Of a DNA stretch of 64,000 bases, positions 10,533 to 20,212 are shown one piece after another. The DNA comes from JANMCE01 sp963791625 (GTDB lineage: Bacteria; Actinomycetota; Acidimicrobiia; Acidimicrobiales; Ilumatobacteraceae): NCBI GenBank assembly GCA_963791625.1, contig CAWBTA010000015.1, positions 310,001-374,000 of the forward strand, in the 5' to 3' direction. The position numbers and the translations under genes were made by a program. The notes beneath the pieces were generated by a model, which was not told where the DNA came from, did no database searches, and saw only the letters and a list, made by a program, of their open reading frames with translations. Within the stretch, counting starts at the first letter, position 1. Every line of letters begins with the position of its first letter.

Positions 10533-11060
10533 CTAGAGCTTGGCTTTGAGCTGGTCAAGGCGGGTACGCACGCTGCCGTCGATGATCTGGTCATCAATTT
10601 GGGCAACGAGTCCGCCGAGCACGCTCGGGTCGATGATGACCTTCACCTCGACGGACTTGCCGGTGGCGTTGGCCAGGGCAGCCGCAAGGCGGGTCTTTTG
10701 GTCGTCGGTGAGCTCGATGGCCGAACGGACTTCGGCTATGGCTTTCGACTTGGAGCTGGCCGCACGTTCCACCAGCTTGTTGATGATGGCCGGCAGGTCC
10801 TTGCCACGGCCCGAACCGACCACGAAGCTGATGAGCTGGGTAGTGGTGGCCGAGGCCTTGCCGCCGAGCAGATCCTCAACGACAGCCTGGCGCTTGGCGG
10901 CCGGGACCATGTCGTCGGTGAGCGTGTTCTTCAGTGCGTCGGAACCCTCAAGGGCCCGACCGAATCGGAACAACTCATCTTCGACCGTGTCGATGTTGCC
11001 TTCGGCCTGGGCAACGTTGAACATCGCGGCGGCGTAAGCATCAATTCTGTCCTCAGACAT
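10533..11060 (-). CDS. atpH: ATP synthase F1 delta subunit (OSCP)
   Basis: This 175-residue delta subunit links the b-type stator to the top of F1. Helical N-terminal sequence (DAYAAAMFNVAQAEGNIDTV) and the C-terminal segment SVEVKVIIDPSVLGGLVAQI with the diagnostic IDGSVRTRLDQLKAKL ending identify the family. It is a stand-alone delta, unlike the b-delta fusion of mycobacteria. I use the ATG at 11060; a second ATG two codons upstream would overlap atpF slightly more. Confidence 0.94.
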   Translation of the reverse strand: MSEDRIDAYAAAMFNVAQAEGNIDTVEDELFRFGRALEGSDALKNTLTDDMVPAAKRQAVVEDLLGGKASATTTQLISFVVGSGRGKDLPAIINKLVERAASSKSKAIAEVRSAIELTDDQKTRLAAALANATGKSVEVKVIIDPSVLGGLVAQIDDQIIDGSVRTRLDQLKAKL

Positions 11061-11607
11061 GAGCACCGACCTTTGCGATGAAGTCTTCGATGAGGCTGAC
11101 TTGGGTGGCGTGGTCGAGGCTGCCGGTTACGACGTGCTCGGTGGCAGCAGCCGCAAGCGTTGCGACTTGGCCTTGCACTTCGTTGGTGAGGCGTCCTTGA
11201 CCGGCGTCGATGTCGGCGGTGGCCTTGGCTTCCGCCTCAGCTGCCTCGACATCGATTCGAGCACGACCCTCGCTCAACACACGAGCTGCTTCGGTGTCGG
11301 CATCGGCGAGGATGCGAGCACGCTCGGTTTCGATGTCGCCCTTGTCGGCCTTGATGGTGGCAGCCAGGTTGACGGAGTTCTGCTTGTTGTTGTGGGCCTG
11401 CAGCAATTCCTTGCCGATGCCCTCAGAACGAGCAGCGAGCGCCTTCTTCAGTTGCGGCAACACGAACTTGACGAGCGCACCGATGATAATGAGCGAGGCA
11501 ACGCCACCAAACGCAATCTCGTACCACTCGGGCAACCACGCGTTCGGCGTGTTTGTGGCGTGCTCGCCACCTTCTTCGGCCATGAACCGAACGATGGTGA
11601 AAATCAT
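11053..11607 (-). CDS. atpF: ATP synthase Fo b-type subunit (second copy in operon)
   Basis: This 184-residue b-type subunit has a single transmembrane segment (about residues 29-49, IAFGGVASLIIIGALVKFVL) and a long charged helix rich in Ala, Glu and Arg that forms the peripheral stalk. Its ATG overlaps the stop of the preceding b-type gene as ATGA, so the pair is translationally coupled and probably made in equal amounts. A second in-frame Met (MAEEGGEHA) could be an alternative start. Its C-terminus overlaps the start of atpH. Which of the two copies corresponds to b and which to b' cannot be settled from sequence alone. Confidence 0.9.
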   Translation of the reverse strand: MIFTIVRFMAEEGGEHATNTPNAWLPEWYEIAFGGVASLIIIGALVKFVLPQLKKALAARSEGIGKELLQAHNNKQNSVNLAATIKADKGDIETERARILADADTEAARVLSEGRARIDVEAAEAEAKATADIDAGQGRLTNEVQGQVATLAAAATEHVVTGSLDHATQVSLIEDFIAKVGAHV

Positions 11608-12245
11608 TTCGCAGCCCCCATGGCGGTCGTCACGGCGCTCTTCACGACGTCAGCATTCGGGACCTTGCCGAGCACCATGTGGGCGACCTGGCTGGCCACG
11701 TCGGAAGCCGCCGTGTGCACCTGGTCGGACATGCTGGCCTTCGCCGCGTCGGATGCGGCAACGGCAGCGGCACGACGCTCGGCGAGGCGAGCGTTCACGC
11801 CAGCCATCTTCTCGGCTCGTTCGGATTCCACGGTTTGGCGAGCGGCGTCGATTCGAGCCGCTGCCTCCTCGTGCACCTTGGCGAGATCGGCCTTGTAGTC
11901 GGCAACTTCCTTGTGGGCGCCGTCACGGATGGCATCGGACTCGGCCAACGTCTTCGCGACGTGCTCAGTGCGGGCGACCATGGCGCCGTGCACCTTCGGA
12001 TAGAAGACGTAGCGCAGCAGCAGGAACATGACAAGGAATGACGCCAAACCGGCGATCAGTTCCTTTGGCTCCACCTGTAGCGGAGACGGATCTTCCTTCA
12101 CTTCCGCAGTGGTCTCGCCCGCAGCCGCGGTCGTACCCGCTGCTGTGGTGGCTTCTGCTCCGGCCACGGTCGTGGCGGTCTCACCACTGGTGATCCGAAG
12201 CGAAACCAGGCGACCGTTGGCCACGGTGGCATGGGTGGTACTCAT
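11604..12245 (-). CDS. atpF: ATP synthase Fo b-type subunit (first copy, Ala/Thr-rich N-terminus)
   Basis: This 213-residue protein is a second b-type stator subunit. Residues 1-55 form an unusual Ala/Thr/Glu-rich extension. A membrane segment follows (about 62-82, LIAGLASFLVMFLLLRYVFY), then a long Ala/Glu/Lys/Arg helix with the 'ARTEHVAKTLAESDAIRD' pattern typical of b subunits. A strong AAGGAGG stands five bases before the ATG. The next gene encodes another b-type subunit and overlaps it by 4 bases. Two different b-type subunits imply a b/b' heterodimeric stalk as in cyanobacteria; that is inference. Confidence 0.9.
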   Translation of the reverse strand: MSTTHATVANGRLVSLRITSGETATTVAGAEATTAAGTTAAAGETTAEVKEDPSPLQVEPKELIAGLASFLVMFLLLRYVFYPKVHGAMVARTEHVAKTLAESDAIRDGAHKEVADYKADLAKVHEEAAARIDAARQTVESERAEKMAGVNARLAERRAAAVAASDAAKASMSDQVHTAASDVASQVAHMVLGKVPNADVVKSAVTTAMGAAK

Positions 12246-12286
12246 CACTGCCTCCTTAGGCTTGTCGTCGGGTTTGGCAAGGCCAG

Positions 12287-12523
12287 TTACTTCTGGACGA
12301 GGAAGACCACGACGAAGCCAATGAGGGCAAGGGCTTCGGTGAAGGCGATGCCGAGGAACATGGTGGTACGCACCATGCCGGCGGACTCTGGCTGACGGGC
12401 CATGGCCTCGACGGCCTTGCCGACGAGGTAACCAATGCCAATACCGGGGCCGATGGCGGCGAGGCCATAGGCGAATCCGGCAACGTTTCCGTTGATTTCA
12501 GCGAGGATTGCTACTGCTTCCAT
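12287..12523 (-). CDS. atpE: ATP synthase Fo c subunit (proteolipid)
   Basis: This 78-residue hairpin of two membrane helices forms the rotor ring. The Gly/Ala-rich first helix (GLAAIGPGIGIGYLVG), the polar loop RQPE at 43-46 and the ion-binding Glu63 in FTEALALIGF are all present. The residues around Glu63 look like a proton-type site, without the Gln/Ser-Thr pattern of sodium rings. GGGAG is found 9 bases before the start. The gene is preceded by an 89-base spacer after atpB, a place where RBS-driven high expression of c is common. Confidence 0.96.
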   Translation of the reverse strand: MEAVAILAEINGNVAGFAYGLAAIGPGIGIGYLVGKAVEAMARQPESAGMVRTTMFLGIAFTEALALIGFVVVFLVQK

Positions 12524-12612
12524 GTTTTGATGCTCCCGTGTTGGAGGGACTTGCTCGGTGATCCCGAGATCTTGGTGGGTAGAGGTAATGCGGTACTGCG
12601 AAGGGGCGGAAC

Positions 12613-13377
12613 TCAGTGCTCCGGATGCGCCGATGAACCGATGTACACGCCGGTCAGCATGCCGAAGATGTACGCCTGGAGGAACGCGACCAACACCTCA
12701 AAGGCGGTAAGGAACAGCAGCATGAGGAACGGCAGGAAGGAGAGACCCTTCAGCCACCACACGCTGTTGAGCATCGTCTTCATCATGAGGGCGAAAGTGA
12801 ATAGCAGAATGTGACCGGCCATCATGTTGGCAAAGAGTCGAACGGCGAGCGAGAAAGGGCGCACCAGGATGGTGGAGACGAACTCGATCACACCTACCAG
12901 CGGCTTGAGGGCAGTCGGCACCCCGGGAGGCCACAACAAAGACGTGAAGTACCTCACGCCCTGATGCTTGAGTCCAACACCTATGAAGATCAGCCACACG
13001 ATGAGCGCTAGAAACAGCGGGGCGGCCAGACGGGCGTTGGCCGGCATCTGGAAGGTCGGGATGATGCCGGTGATGTTGGTGAGAAACACGAACATGAACA
13101 GTGAAAGCAGAAATGGCGTCCATGCCAGTCCGTCATGGCCCATGGTCGGCTCGATGATGTTCTTCTGTACGAACTCGATGATCGACTCGGCGAAGTTCTT
13201 GATGCCCTTTGGTGCCGTGAGCGGATCACCCTTACCCGCCAGCGCAAAGATGAGCAGCGTGATCAGCGCGGCCAGGATCGAGATGACGCCGATCTTGTTA
13301 AACCCAGAGAAAAGATCTTTCCAACGCAGGATGTGGCTGAGCGGTGGGAAGACGAGCTCTTCGGCAAAAATGGTCAC
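12613..13377 (-). CDS. atpB: ATP synthase Fo a subunit
   Basis: This 254-residue integral membrane protein provides the proton half-channels. Five to six membrane helices are visible. The essential Arg is Arg180 in FSLAVRLFANMMAGH, the counterpart of E. coli Arg210. The N-terminal stretch FPPLSHILRW and the conserved NITGIIPT loop also match the family. It overlaps the stop of the upstream AtpI-like gene by four bases. Confidence 0.96.
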   Translation of the reverse strand: MTIFAEELVFPPLSHILRWKDLFSGFNKIGVISILAALITLLIFALAGKGDPLTAPKGIKNFAESIIEFVQKNIIEPTMGHDGLAWTPFLLSLFMFVFLTNITGIIPTFQMPANARLAAPLFLALIVWLIFIGVGLKHQGVRYFTSLLWPPGVPTALKPLVGVIEFVSTILVRPFSLAVRLFANMMAGHILLFTFALMMKTMLNSVWWLKGLSFLPFLMLLFLTAFEVLVAFLQAYIFGMLTGVYIGSSAHPEH

Positions 13378-13814
13378 AGGTTTTTCCTCGTAGAACGGGG
13401 TCCGGGGGCAAGCCCAGGAAATGCGAGTGAAGCGGATACAAACTTTGTTTCCCAGAGCAGAAGCCCCAGGTGGGTCACAATGATGGTCAAGCCGAACGCC
13501 ATTCGGTGGAACCAGGCCATGTCACGCACGGCCACGAACGCCAAAAAGATAAGCCCTAAACGCAGCAAATAGCCAAACAGAGCGGCGCCCATCATCAAAC
13601 CGACCGAAATTCGAGCGGTTATGGTGATCAGGGACGCCGAAAGCAGGAAGTTGCAGACAACCACCAGCATGCCGAAGGCACAGCTGATGACACCGTCCCA
13701 ACCCCAGAACGCGCCGCAGATCGCAACAAGAGCCGGCGCTACCCACAGGGCTCGTTTGGCAATATCGTGGGCGATCTGTCGTTCTGGCGCGCTCGCCGCG
13801 GGAACGTCGGTCAT
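13374..13814 (-). CDS. AtpI-like ATP synthase subunit I / assembly protein
   Basis: This 146-residue membrane protein has four hydrophobic helices in two hairpins (about residues 27-45, 48-65, 73-92 and 97-115). It sits directly before atpB, the classical position of atpI. AtpI proteins help assemble the c ring and may act in Mg or Ca uptake. The chosen ATG (MTDVPAASAPERQ) overlaps the stop of the preceding small gene as ATGA, and its own stop overlaps atpB. A longer reading through the upstream gene has no support. Sequence similarity to AtpI is by topology and context more than by motif. Confidence 0.75.
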   Translation of the reverse strand: MTDVPAASAPERQIAHDIAKRALWVAPALVAICGAFWGWDGVISCAFGMLVVVCNFLLSASLITITARISVGLMMGAALFGYLLRLGLIFLAFVAVRDMAWFHRMAFGLTIIVTHLGLLLWETKFVSASLAFPGLAPGPRSTRKNL

Positions 13815-14074
13815 GACGCCTCTGCCGAGCGGCTGGGAAGTTCGGCTTCGAGCTTGGTCATCGCCGCGTCGTAGGAGTACCACATGCGAGCGAAGTTCCC
13901 CACGAAGGCCAGCACCGTGAACACGATAATGAACAGCGGCGCCGTGCCGAGCCAACGGTCGAGCAGCCAGCCGAGGCCGGTGAAGATGGCAATGGTGACG
14001 ACGAACTCAAAGCCCCGCGATGTAGCGCTGGCAAACCCTCTGTTCAGTTCGCGCTTGCTCTGTAGGTCGTCCAC
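13811..14074 (-). CDS. AtpZ/AtpI-family small membrane protein
   Basis: This 87-residue product starts with a charged stretch (MDDLQSKRELNRGF) and has two hydrophobic helices joined by the short turn LGTAP (GFEFVVTIAIFTGLGWLLD and FIIVFTVLAFVGNFARMWY). That is the AtpZ/AtpI two-helix pattern. It is the first gene of the atp operon. I chose the GTG preceded by AGAGG; an upstream extension to 14437 reads Arg/Ser/His-rich sequence that looks non-coding. In other bacteria AtpZ and AtpI form a complex involved in ATP synthase assembly and divalent cation transport. The start is the main uncertainty. Confidence 0.7.
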   Translation of the reverse strand: MDDLQSKRELNRGFASATSRGFEFVVTIAIFTGLGWLLDRWLGTAPLFIIVFTVLAFVGNFARMWYSYDAAMTKLEAELPSRSAEAS

Positions 14075-14656
14075 GGGCCTCTGGGATTGTGTCTGAGGGA
14101 GCGCACCGTGATGGCCGCCCGCCTTCAAGCCCCCAAAGTGTAGAAAACTCAGGCTAGCCCGCGCAAAATGAGCGAGAGGTTTATCGAGCCGCGAGCGCGG
14201 CGAGCGAACCGAAGGCGAAGAGTGCCGCCACGTGCGACTGATAGAGGGTCTGATCAGCACCGAAAGCTCTCGGTGGCGTTCGTGACGACTGACTCGTTGC
14301 GCGGCGGCCGCACCGGCGAAGAGATACGAGCTCCAGGGGTCAGCTGCGTAGGCGAACAGACGCTGTTTGGTCGTCCACGACACCTGACCTTTCCGGTGGC
14401 GTGGCATCGGCTTCGATGCCGCCCCGTATGCCGCCACCTCGATCCTGCAACCTCATGTAGAGGTCGAGACTCCACATGCGATGGGACACGGACCGCCATG
14501 GCCTGCCATGCTGTCAGGGGACAACGCTCTTGAGTGTTCGCCGGCGGAATCTTGAAGAATGGCTGATACGGCCCATCAAATTCATGGGCCGGAGTCACTA
14601 CTATCGGGGTCCGAATGGCTGCCAACCGGTAGCAGTGTTTTTCTCCAGGAGGGCAC
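14075..14656. other. 582-bp divergent intergenic region
   Basis: This gap lies between the atp operon (minus) and the giant repeat-protein gene (plus), so it should hold both promoters. I see no RNA gene, no clear hairpin terminator and no convincing protein-coding frame; the open frames present have Arg/Ser/His-rich, non-conserved translations. The only clear signal is the Shine-Dalgarno AGGAGG four bases before the ATG at 14657. In many actinobacteria wecA and sua5 sit just upstream of atpI; neither is present here. Confidence 0.55.
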
Positions 14657-17600
14657 ATGGCGATGCGGCGACACCCGGCAGCGCGCGCTGTCCTTGTCGC
14701 GCTCGCATGCGTGGGCCTCGTCGCCGGCTTTCTGGCCCTCCTCGTCCGCCAAACCGGCATCTCCACCACGGACCTACGGGCCACCCCCGGCACCACTTGG
14801 CTCTCCGGCGAAGCCCAAGGCCAAGTCGTGCTGGCGGCTGCAGGCGGCGAACTCGCCAGTGTCAGTGTCAGCGTCGGTAGGCCCGCCGATCAACTTGATG
14901 TCGTCGATGTCGGCCAATCCGTCTTCGTGCACAACCGCACCGCCGGTGAGGTGGTGCGCCTCGCCGGTGTCGACGGCGAAATAAAGGACCGCTTTCCGGC
15001 CCCGGCGCTTGCCGCCGGACCCACCGATCTCGTGCGGGCCGGCAACTCGGTGTACCTCGTGGATCAGGCGAAATCCACCGCAGAGCGTATCGATGACGAC
15101 GGAACCCATCTGACCCCCGTCGCACTCGGCGCCTTCACCAGTTGGGTCGGTGCCGATGACGGTCGGCTCTGGCTGGTCGACATCGCCAGCGGAAACGTCA
15201 CTGCGTTCGACGGACAGCTCGCCCGAACCAGTCGTGTCGTGCAACTTGGCACTGACTCGACGTTGACCGCGGTCGGCGGTGACCCGGTCCTGGTTGACCG
15301 CACCAATGACCGTCTTCGCTGGTTGCGTCGAGGGGTTACCTTCCAGACCGACGTGAGCCTGACCGGGGCGCTCGTCCAACAGTCGTCGTTGCGCGGCTCG
15401 TGCCTGCAAATCGTCGCGAAAGGTTCGTTGCGCTGCTACTCACCAAAGCGCCAGGAACGGAGTCTGGCCATGACCGGCACCGCCGGCCCTTCCGCCCAAC
15501 TGTTTGCCAACGAACGAAACGCATTGATTGCCAACACCGACAACGGCGACGTGCTGCTGGGCTCGTGGCGGACCGGCACGTGGAGCCAGGCCGAGCGCCC
15601 GGCCCCTTCGAAACGTTCACCCCTCGCGTGGCCGAACCCGGGTCCGCTGCTCGTTGACGATCCCGGCTCGCGCTACGCCATCACCGCCGACGACGCCCGG
15701 CTGGTCATCATGGACAAGTTCTCTCGACTCACCGTTGTTTCTGAGGCGGGCCCGGACGCCAACGGGGTCGCCGTCGTCGGTGAGGGCCCCAATGATCCGA
15801 ACCAGAACGATGTGCTGGCCACCCAGATCGAACGAGACCAGGCCAAGGCCCAGGGCGGGCCGAACCTGGCACCGAACCCGAAGCCCGACAGTGTCATCAC
15901 CCGGTCAGGTCGCACGGTGCAGATCGCCGCGTTGGCCAACGACAGCGACCCGAACGGCGACATCCTGGCAATAAGTTCGGCCGGTCCGCTTCGCGACACC
16001 AGCCAAGGCAAAGTAGTGGTGTCCGACGGACAGATCATCAACTACACACCACCCGAGCGTTTCGTCGGTCAGATCACGTTTCCCTACAGCGTGACCGATC
16101 CCGGCAACCTCAAAGCGTCAAGCACTGTCACCGTCGACGTGATCGGCCTCGACCGCAACACGCCACCGCGCCTCAGCGATGACTCGGGTCGTACTCCTGC
16201 CAACACCGGCATCACCACGGATGTGCTGTCCAACGACCGCGACGACGAAGGCGATCCGCTTACCATCACCGAAACGTCCACGCCTGCGCACGGCGCGGTC
16301 TCGCTTCGACCCGAAGGCATCCGCTACGAACCAGCTACCAGCTTCGTCGGCGCCGACGAATACACCTACACCGCCATAGATGGCTACGGCGGAAAGTCGA
16401 CGGCAACGGTACGCATCACGGTGGTTGCGCCCGCTGCCGGTAACCGTCCTCCGCTCGCCGTGGACGACCGGGCTACCACCCGGGCTGGTCGCCACGTCAC
16501 CGTCCCCGTCATGCTCAACGACAGTGATCCCGACGGCGACCAGATCCGCATCATCGAGGTTCGCGAAACCCCCGGCCTCACCCTCGCCATCGCCGGTGGA
16601 CAGGCCATCGATGTACTCCCCGCCAACAATCTCAGCGGCCCCACATCGTTCACCTACACCATCGAAGACTCTGGCGGGCTGCGTGCCACGGCCACCGTAA
16701 TTCTGCTGGTCGACGCCGTGGCCGAGAACCGCGCACCGCAAGCCGTCGATGACCGCTCCACGTCTGCCTCCGCGCCCATCAACATCGACGTGACCGGCAA
16801 CGACTCCGATCCCGATGGTGACCCGTTGACCATCATCGATTACAGCCAGCCGGCCACCGGCCGCGCCACCAGGACCTCGTCAAGCGTCATCCGGTTCGAG
16901 CCGCTCGCCGGGGTGTCAGGCACGCAGACGTTCACCTACACGATCTCCGATCCGGGCGGCCTCAAATCCACCGCCCGCGTCACCGTCGAGGTCATCGCAC
17001 CGACCCGATCAGGTCCGGTTGCCCGTGACGATTTCGCCACCGTGTTCCCGGGCGAGACCGTCGTCATTCGACCAACCGCCAACGACAGCCATCCGGACAG
17101 TCTCGGCTTCTCTCTGAGTGGAACACCGGTCGGCCGTGGCGCCGACATCAAGGTGAACGGTGATGGCAGTCTGTCGTTCACCCCGCCCGACGCCACCCTC
17201 GCCACATACACCTTCACCTACACCATTCAGGACACGGCCGGGAAGACGGCCAGTGCCCAAATCGCGATCACCGTGGTGGCCAAGCCGGTCGTGAACCGGG
17301 CGCCAAACGCGAACGACGACCGAGCCGACGCCGCCTTCGGAGCCGCGGTCACCGTCCCCGTCCTTGCCAACGACAGCGACCCGGATAACGATCAACTCAG
17401 CCTGGTTGAGACATCCGCTGCGGTCGGTGGCGCTGCGGCCGTCAGCGGTGCCAACGTGATTTTCACACCGAGCGCCGGGTTCAGCGGTCTGGCCTCGTTC
17501 ACCTACACCATTGCCGACCCGGCCGGACTGAAGTCGACGGCCAAAGTCATCGTTCAGGTCGCTGATCGACCCAAGCTTGCGCCCATCGCCGCCAGCGACG

Positions 17601-19250
17601 CCATCATCTCGATCGGTGGTGCCCGCGTCTCACTCGACCCGCTCACCAACGACAGTGATCCCGATGGTGTGGCCTCGGCCCTCATCGTGAAGAGCGCGGC
17701 CGCCGAATCGGACTCGGTCATGGTGGCTGTTGCGCCTCACCTGGTCACCATCCAGCCGCCGTCCACCCCGGGCAACTACCGGGTGTCCTATGTCGTGGCC
17801 GACCCCGACGGCCTGACCGCGACCGGGGTCATCACCGTCACCGTCCAGTCGCCGCCAAACCAGCCACCCGTCGCCGTGGCCGACGCCGTCGAGACCAACT
17901 TCGGCACGGCGGTAAGTATTCCGGTGCTGAGCAACGACAGCGACCCCGACGGTGGCCAACTCACCATTCAGGAGTTTTCCCAGGGTGAACCGAGCGGCAC
18001 CGTCAGCAGGGCGGCGGCCAGCAACCTGCGCTACACCCCCGCTCCCGGCTTCTCCGGTAGTGCCCGTTTCACCTACACCATCAGTGATCCGCAGGGTGCC
18101 ACCAGCACCACCACGGTCGCGGTCACGGTCAACCGCTGTTCGGCCGCCGCCCCCTCCCTGACCGATGACGCAGCCGGCACCAAGCTCAATACCGCGGTCT
18201 CGATCGACCTTTTCGCCAACGACGCGTCGCGTAACGGCATCTTTGCGGTGCTGCCAGCCGCTACTGGATCCGTCACACAAACCGGCCCGGGTCAAGTGCT
18301 CTACACACCGCCAGCCAACTTCTCGGGTCGCGCCCAGTTCGCTTACACCGTGACGAACTCGTGCGGCGTGGTAGCCACCGCTTCGGTCACCGTCACGGTC
18401 AATCACCCGCCGAGCGCCGGCAACGACACCGCCCAGGTCACGGCTGGCCAAAGCGTGTCCATCCCGGTGCTTGCCAATGACGGCGACCCTGACGGCGACC
18501 CATGTCACGATCATTCGGTGTCAGCCCCGTCGTCATCGGTGGCACGGCGAGCTCACTGGCACCGATGTCGTCTTCACCGCAAACGCCGCCGCCACCTCTG
18601 GCGGCTTCAGCTATACGATCAGCGATCCCGGCGGTCTCACTGCAACTGCCTCGGTCACCGTTGCCATCGGGGTGGCGAACAGAGCGCCGAAAGCCAGAGA
18701 CGACACGGCATCCACACTCGTTGGCGTGACCATCAACTCGATCGACGTGCTGAGCAACGACACCGACTCCGACGGTGACACACTCACGGTCACGGCGGTT
18801 GGGGCGGCGACGGGCGGAGGATCGGTGTCGCTCAACGGCTCGACTATCAGCTTTACGCCCGGAGCCAGCGCTGGCACGGACTCGTTTTCGTATACGATCT
18901 CTGACGGAAATGGCGGCACCGATAGTGCCGTCGTGCGTGTCACCGTGACTGCCCCGATCATCAATCAGCCGCCCATCGCCAGCTTCGACAGCTGCAATCA
19001 AGCCCTTGGCGTGCCCAGCTTTGCGTGCAACCTGATCGGCAACGACAGCGATCCCGAGGGCGATCCCCTCTCGATCACGGGTTTCTCGGCCAACAGCGAC
19101 ACACCCGGCGGGCTGCTGTCGTCCAGCCTGTCAAACGGCGTCTTGAGCCTCACGGTCGACCCAACCATTCCACAAACAATTACTATCTCGTACACACTTT
19201 CAGACGGCACCCATTTGGTGACCGGATCGGCAGGGGCAAAGATCGCGTGA
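14657..19250 (+). CDS. Giant anchored/secreted protein with 12 cadherin/Ig-like repeats (frameshifted in this sequence)
   Basis: A signal-anchor helix (residues 11-31) is followed by about 370 residues with beta-propeller-like repeats. Then come twelve tandem ~95-residue Ig/cadherin-like units, each opening with a 'DD ... VLANDSDPDGD' Asp-rich motif and closing with 'FTYTISDPGGLKSTA.VTV'. The Asp-rich motifs suggest calcium-stiffened rods on the cell surface (known for this class, not shown here). An AGGAGG precedes the ATG. The first frame is lost at about 18500 inside repeat 10. Coding resumes in the frame ending at 19250, with two more frame switches between 18500 and 18560. Unbroken, it would be about 1530 residues. 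Its final TGA overlaps the MoxR start as GTGA. Confidence 0.8.
15880..19190 (+). repeat. Array of 12 protein-level Ig/cadherin-like repeats
   Basis: Twelve units are recognisable by their ND-(S/R/A/G/T)-(D/H)-(P/D/S) signature: ANDSDPNGD, SNDRDDEGD, LNDSDPDGD, GNDSDPDGD, ANDSHPDS, ANDSDPDND, TNDSDPDGV, SNDSDPDGG, ANDASRNG, ANDGDPDGD, SNDTDSDGD and GNDSDPEGD. Units 5 and 9 have lost part of the Asp-rich signature. The DNA is diverged between units, so this is an old protein-level expansion rather than a recent tandem duplication. Unit 10 holds the frameshift cluster. Confidence 0.85.
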
Positions 19251-20212
19251 CCGAAAAAACGAAGACCGCTAATCCACTCGATCGCGCCAGTGAGGTTTTC
19301 GCCGGCATTCTCGACAATCTCAACGTCGTGCTCAAGGGCAAGAACGAACAGGCCGAGCTGGCCGTCACCTGCCTCATGGCCGAAGGTCACCTTCTCATCG
19401 AGGACAAGCCCGGCACCGGCAAGACGTCACTCGCTCGGGCGCTCGCGGCGTCTATCGGCGGCACGGCCCGGCGTATCCAGTTCACGCCCGACTTGCTGCC
19501 CACCGACATCACCGGTGTCACCATTTACGACCCCAGTGGTGGCGAGTTCCGCTACCGCCCCGGTCCGGTATTCGCCAACGTGGTCATTGCCGACGAAATC
19601 AACCGTGCCTCACCGAAGACCCAGTCGGCGTTGCTCGAAGTGATGGAGGAGCGCCAGGTCACCGCCGATGGCACCAGCCGACCGGTGCCGCGTCCGTTCA
19701 TGGTGGTTGGTACCCAGAACCCTCTCGACTTCCAGGGCACCTACCCGTTGCCTGAAGTGCAGCTCGACCGCTTCGCCATGAAGCTCAGCCTCGGCTACAC
19801 CGACCGTGACGCGGAGCTTGAGGTCATCTCCGACCGCGCCGGTGGCGACCCGGTTGTCACCCTGAGCCCGGTGGTCAACGACGTGCAGCTGCAGAAGATC
19901 ATCCGCGCCATCCGCGACGTGACCGTGGGCGAGAACCTGCAGCGCTACGTCGTCAACATGGTGGTGGCCACCCGAGAGCACCCCGACCTTCGGCTCGGTG
20001 TCAGCACCCGCGGCACGCTGTTGCTTTTGTCGGTCGCCCGCGCCTACGCGGTCGGACGCGGCCGCAACTGGGTGAGCCCCGATGACATCAAGGCCGTTGC
20101 GGTGCCCGTGCTGGCGCATCGTCTGAGCATCGCTCCGGAGGCCGAGCTCGACGGCGTCACTTCCCTCGACGTGCTCGAACAGATCATCGCCGCTACCGCC
20201 GTTCCCCGATGA
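19247..20212 (+). CDS. MoxR-family AAA ATPase
   Basis: This 321-residue MoxR ATPase has Walker A GTGKTS at 56-61 within DKPGTGKTSLARALA, Walker B VIADEINRAS (113-122), and the sensor segments VGTQNP and QLDRFAMKL. MoxR proteins act as chaperone-like ATPases that usually work with von Willebrand or DUF58 partners. Its GTG start overlaps the repeat-protein stop (GTGA) and its stop overlaps the DUF58 start (ATGA). The four genes therefore form one coupled unit. The obvious inference is that it helps fold, insert or activate the neighbouring surface proteins. Confidence 0.94.
   Translation: MTEKTKTANPLDRASEVFAGILDNLNVVLKGKNEQAELAVTCLMAEGHLLIEDKPGTGKTSLARALAASIGGTARRIQFTPDLLPTDITGVTIYDPSGGEFRYRPGPVFANVVIADEINRASPKTQSALLEVMEERQVTADGTSRPVPRPFMVVGTQNPLDFQGTYPLPEVQLDRFAMKLSLGYTDRDAELEVISDRAGGDPVVTLSPVVNDVQLQKIIRAIRDVTVGENLQRYVVNMVVATREHPDLRLGVSTRGTLLLLSVARAYAVGRGRNWVSPDDIKAVAVPVLAHRLSIAPEAELDGVTSLDVLEQIIAATAVPR

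Noticed and set aside
12287..12523. Sodium-type c ring
   Set aside because: The residues around Glu63 (FTEALALIGF) lack the extra polar ligands of sodium-binding c subunits, so a proton-type ring is more likely.
14075..14437. N-terminal extension of the first atp-operon gene (reading to 14437)
   Set aside because: The extension is Arg/Ser/His-rich with no membrane or family features, while a GTG at 14074 with AGAGG upstream gives a normal-size AtpZ-like protein.
14254..14796. Minus-strand open frame before and inside the giant repeat gene
   Set aside because: It overlaps the start of a strongly supported gene with a good Shine-Dalgarno sequence, and its translation has no recognisable features.
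16118..18514. Long minus-strand open frames antisense to the repeat protein
   Set aside because: They mirror the repeated codon pattern of the plus-strand gene (Asp-rich repeats give Val/Gly/His-rich antisense) and have no independent start signal or domain.
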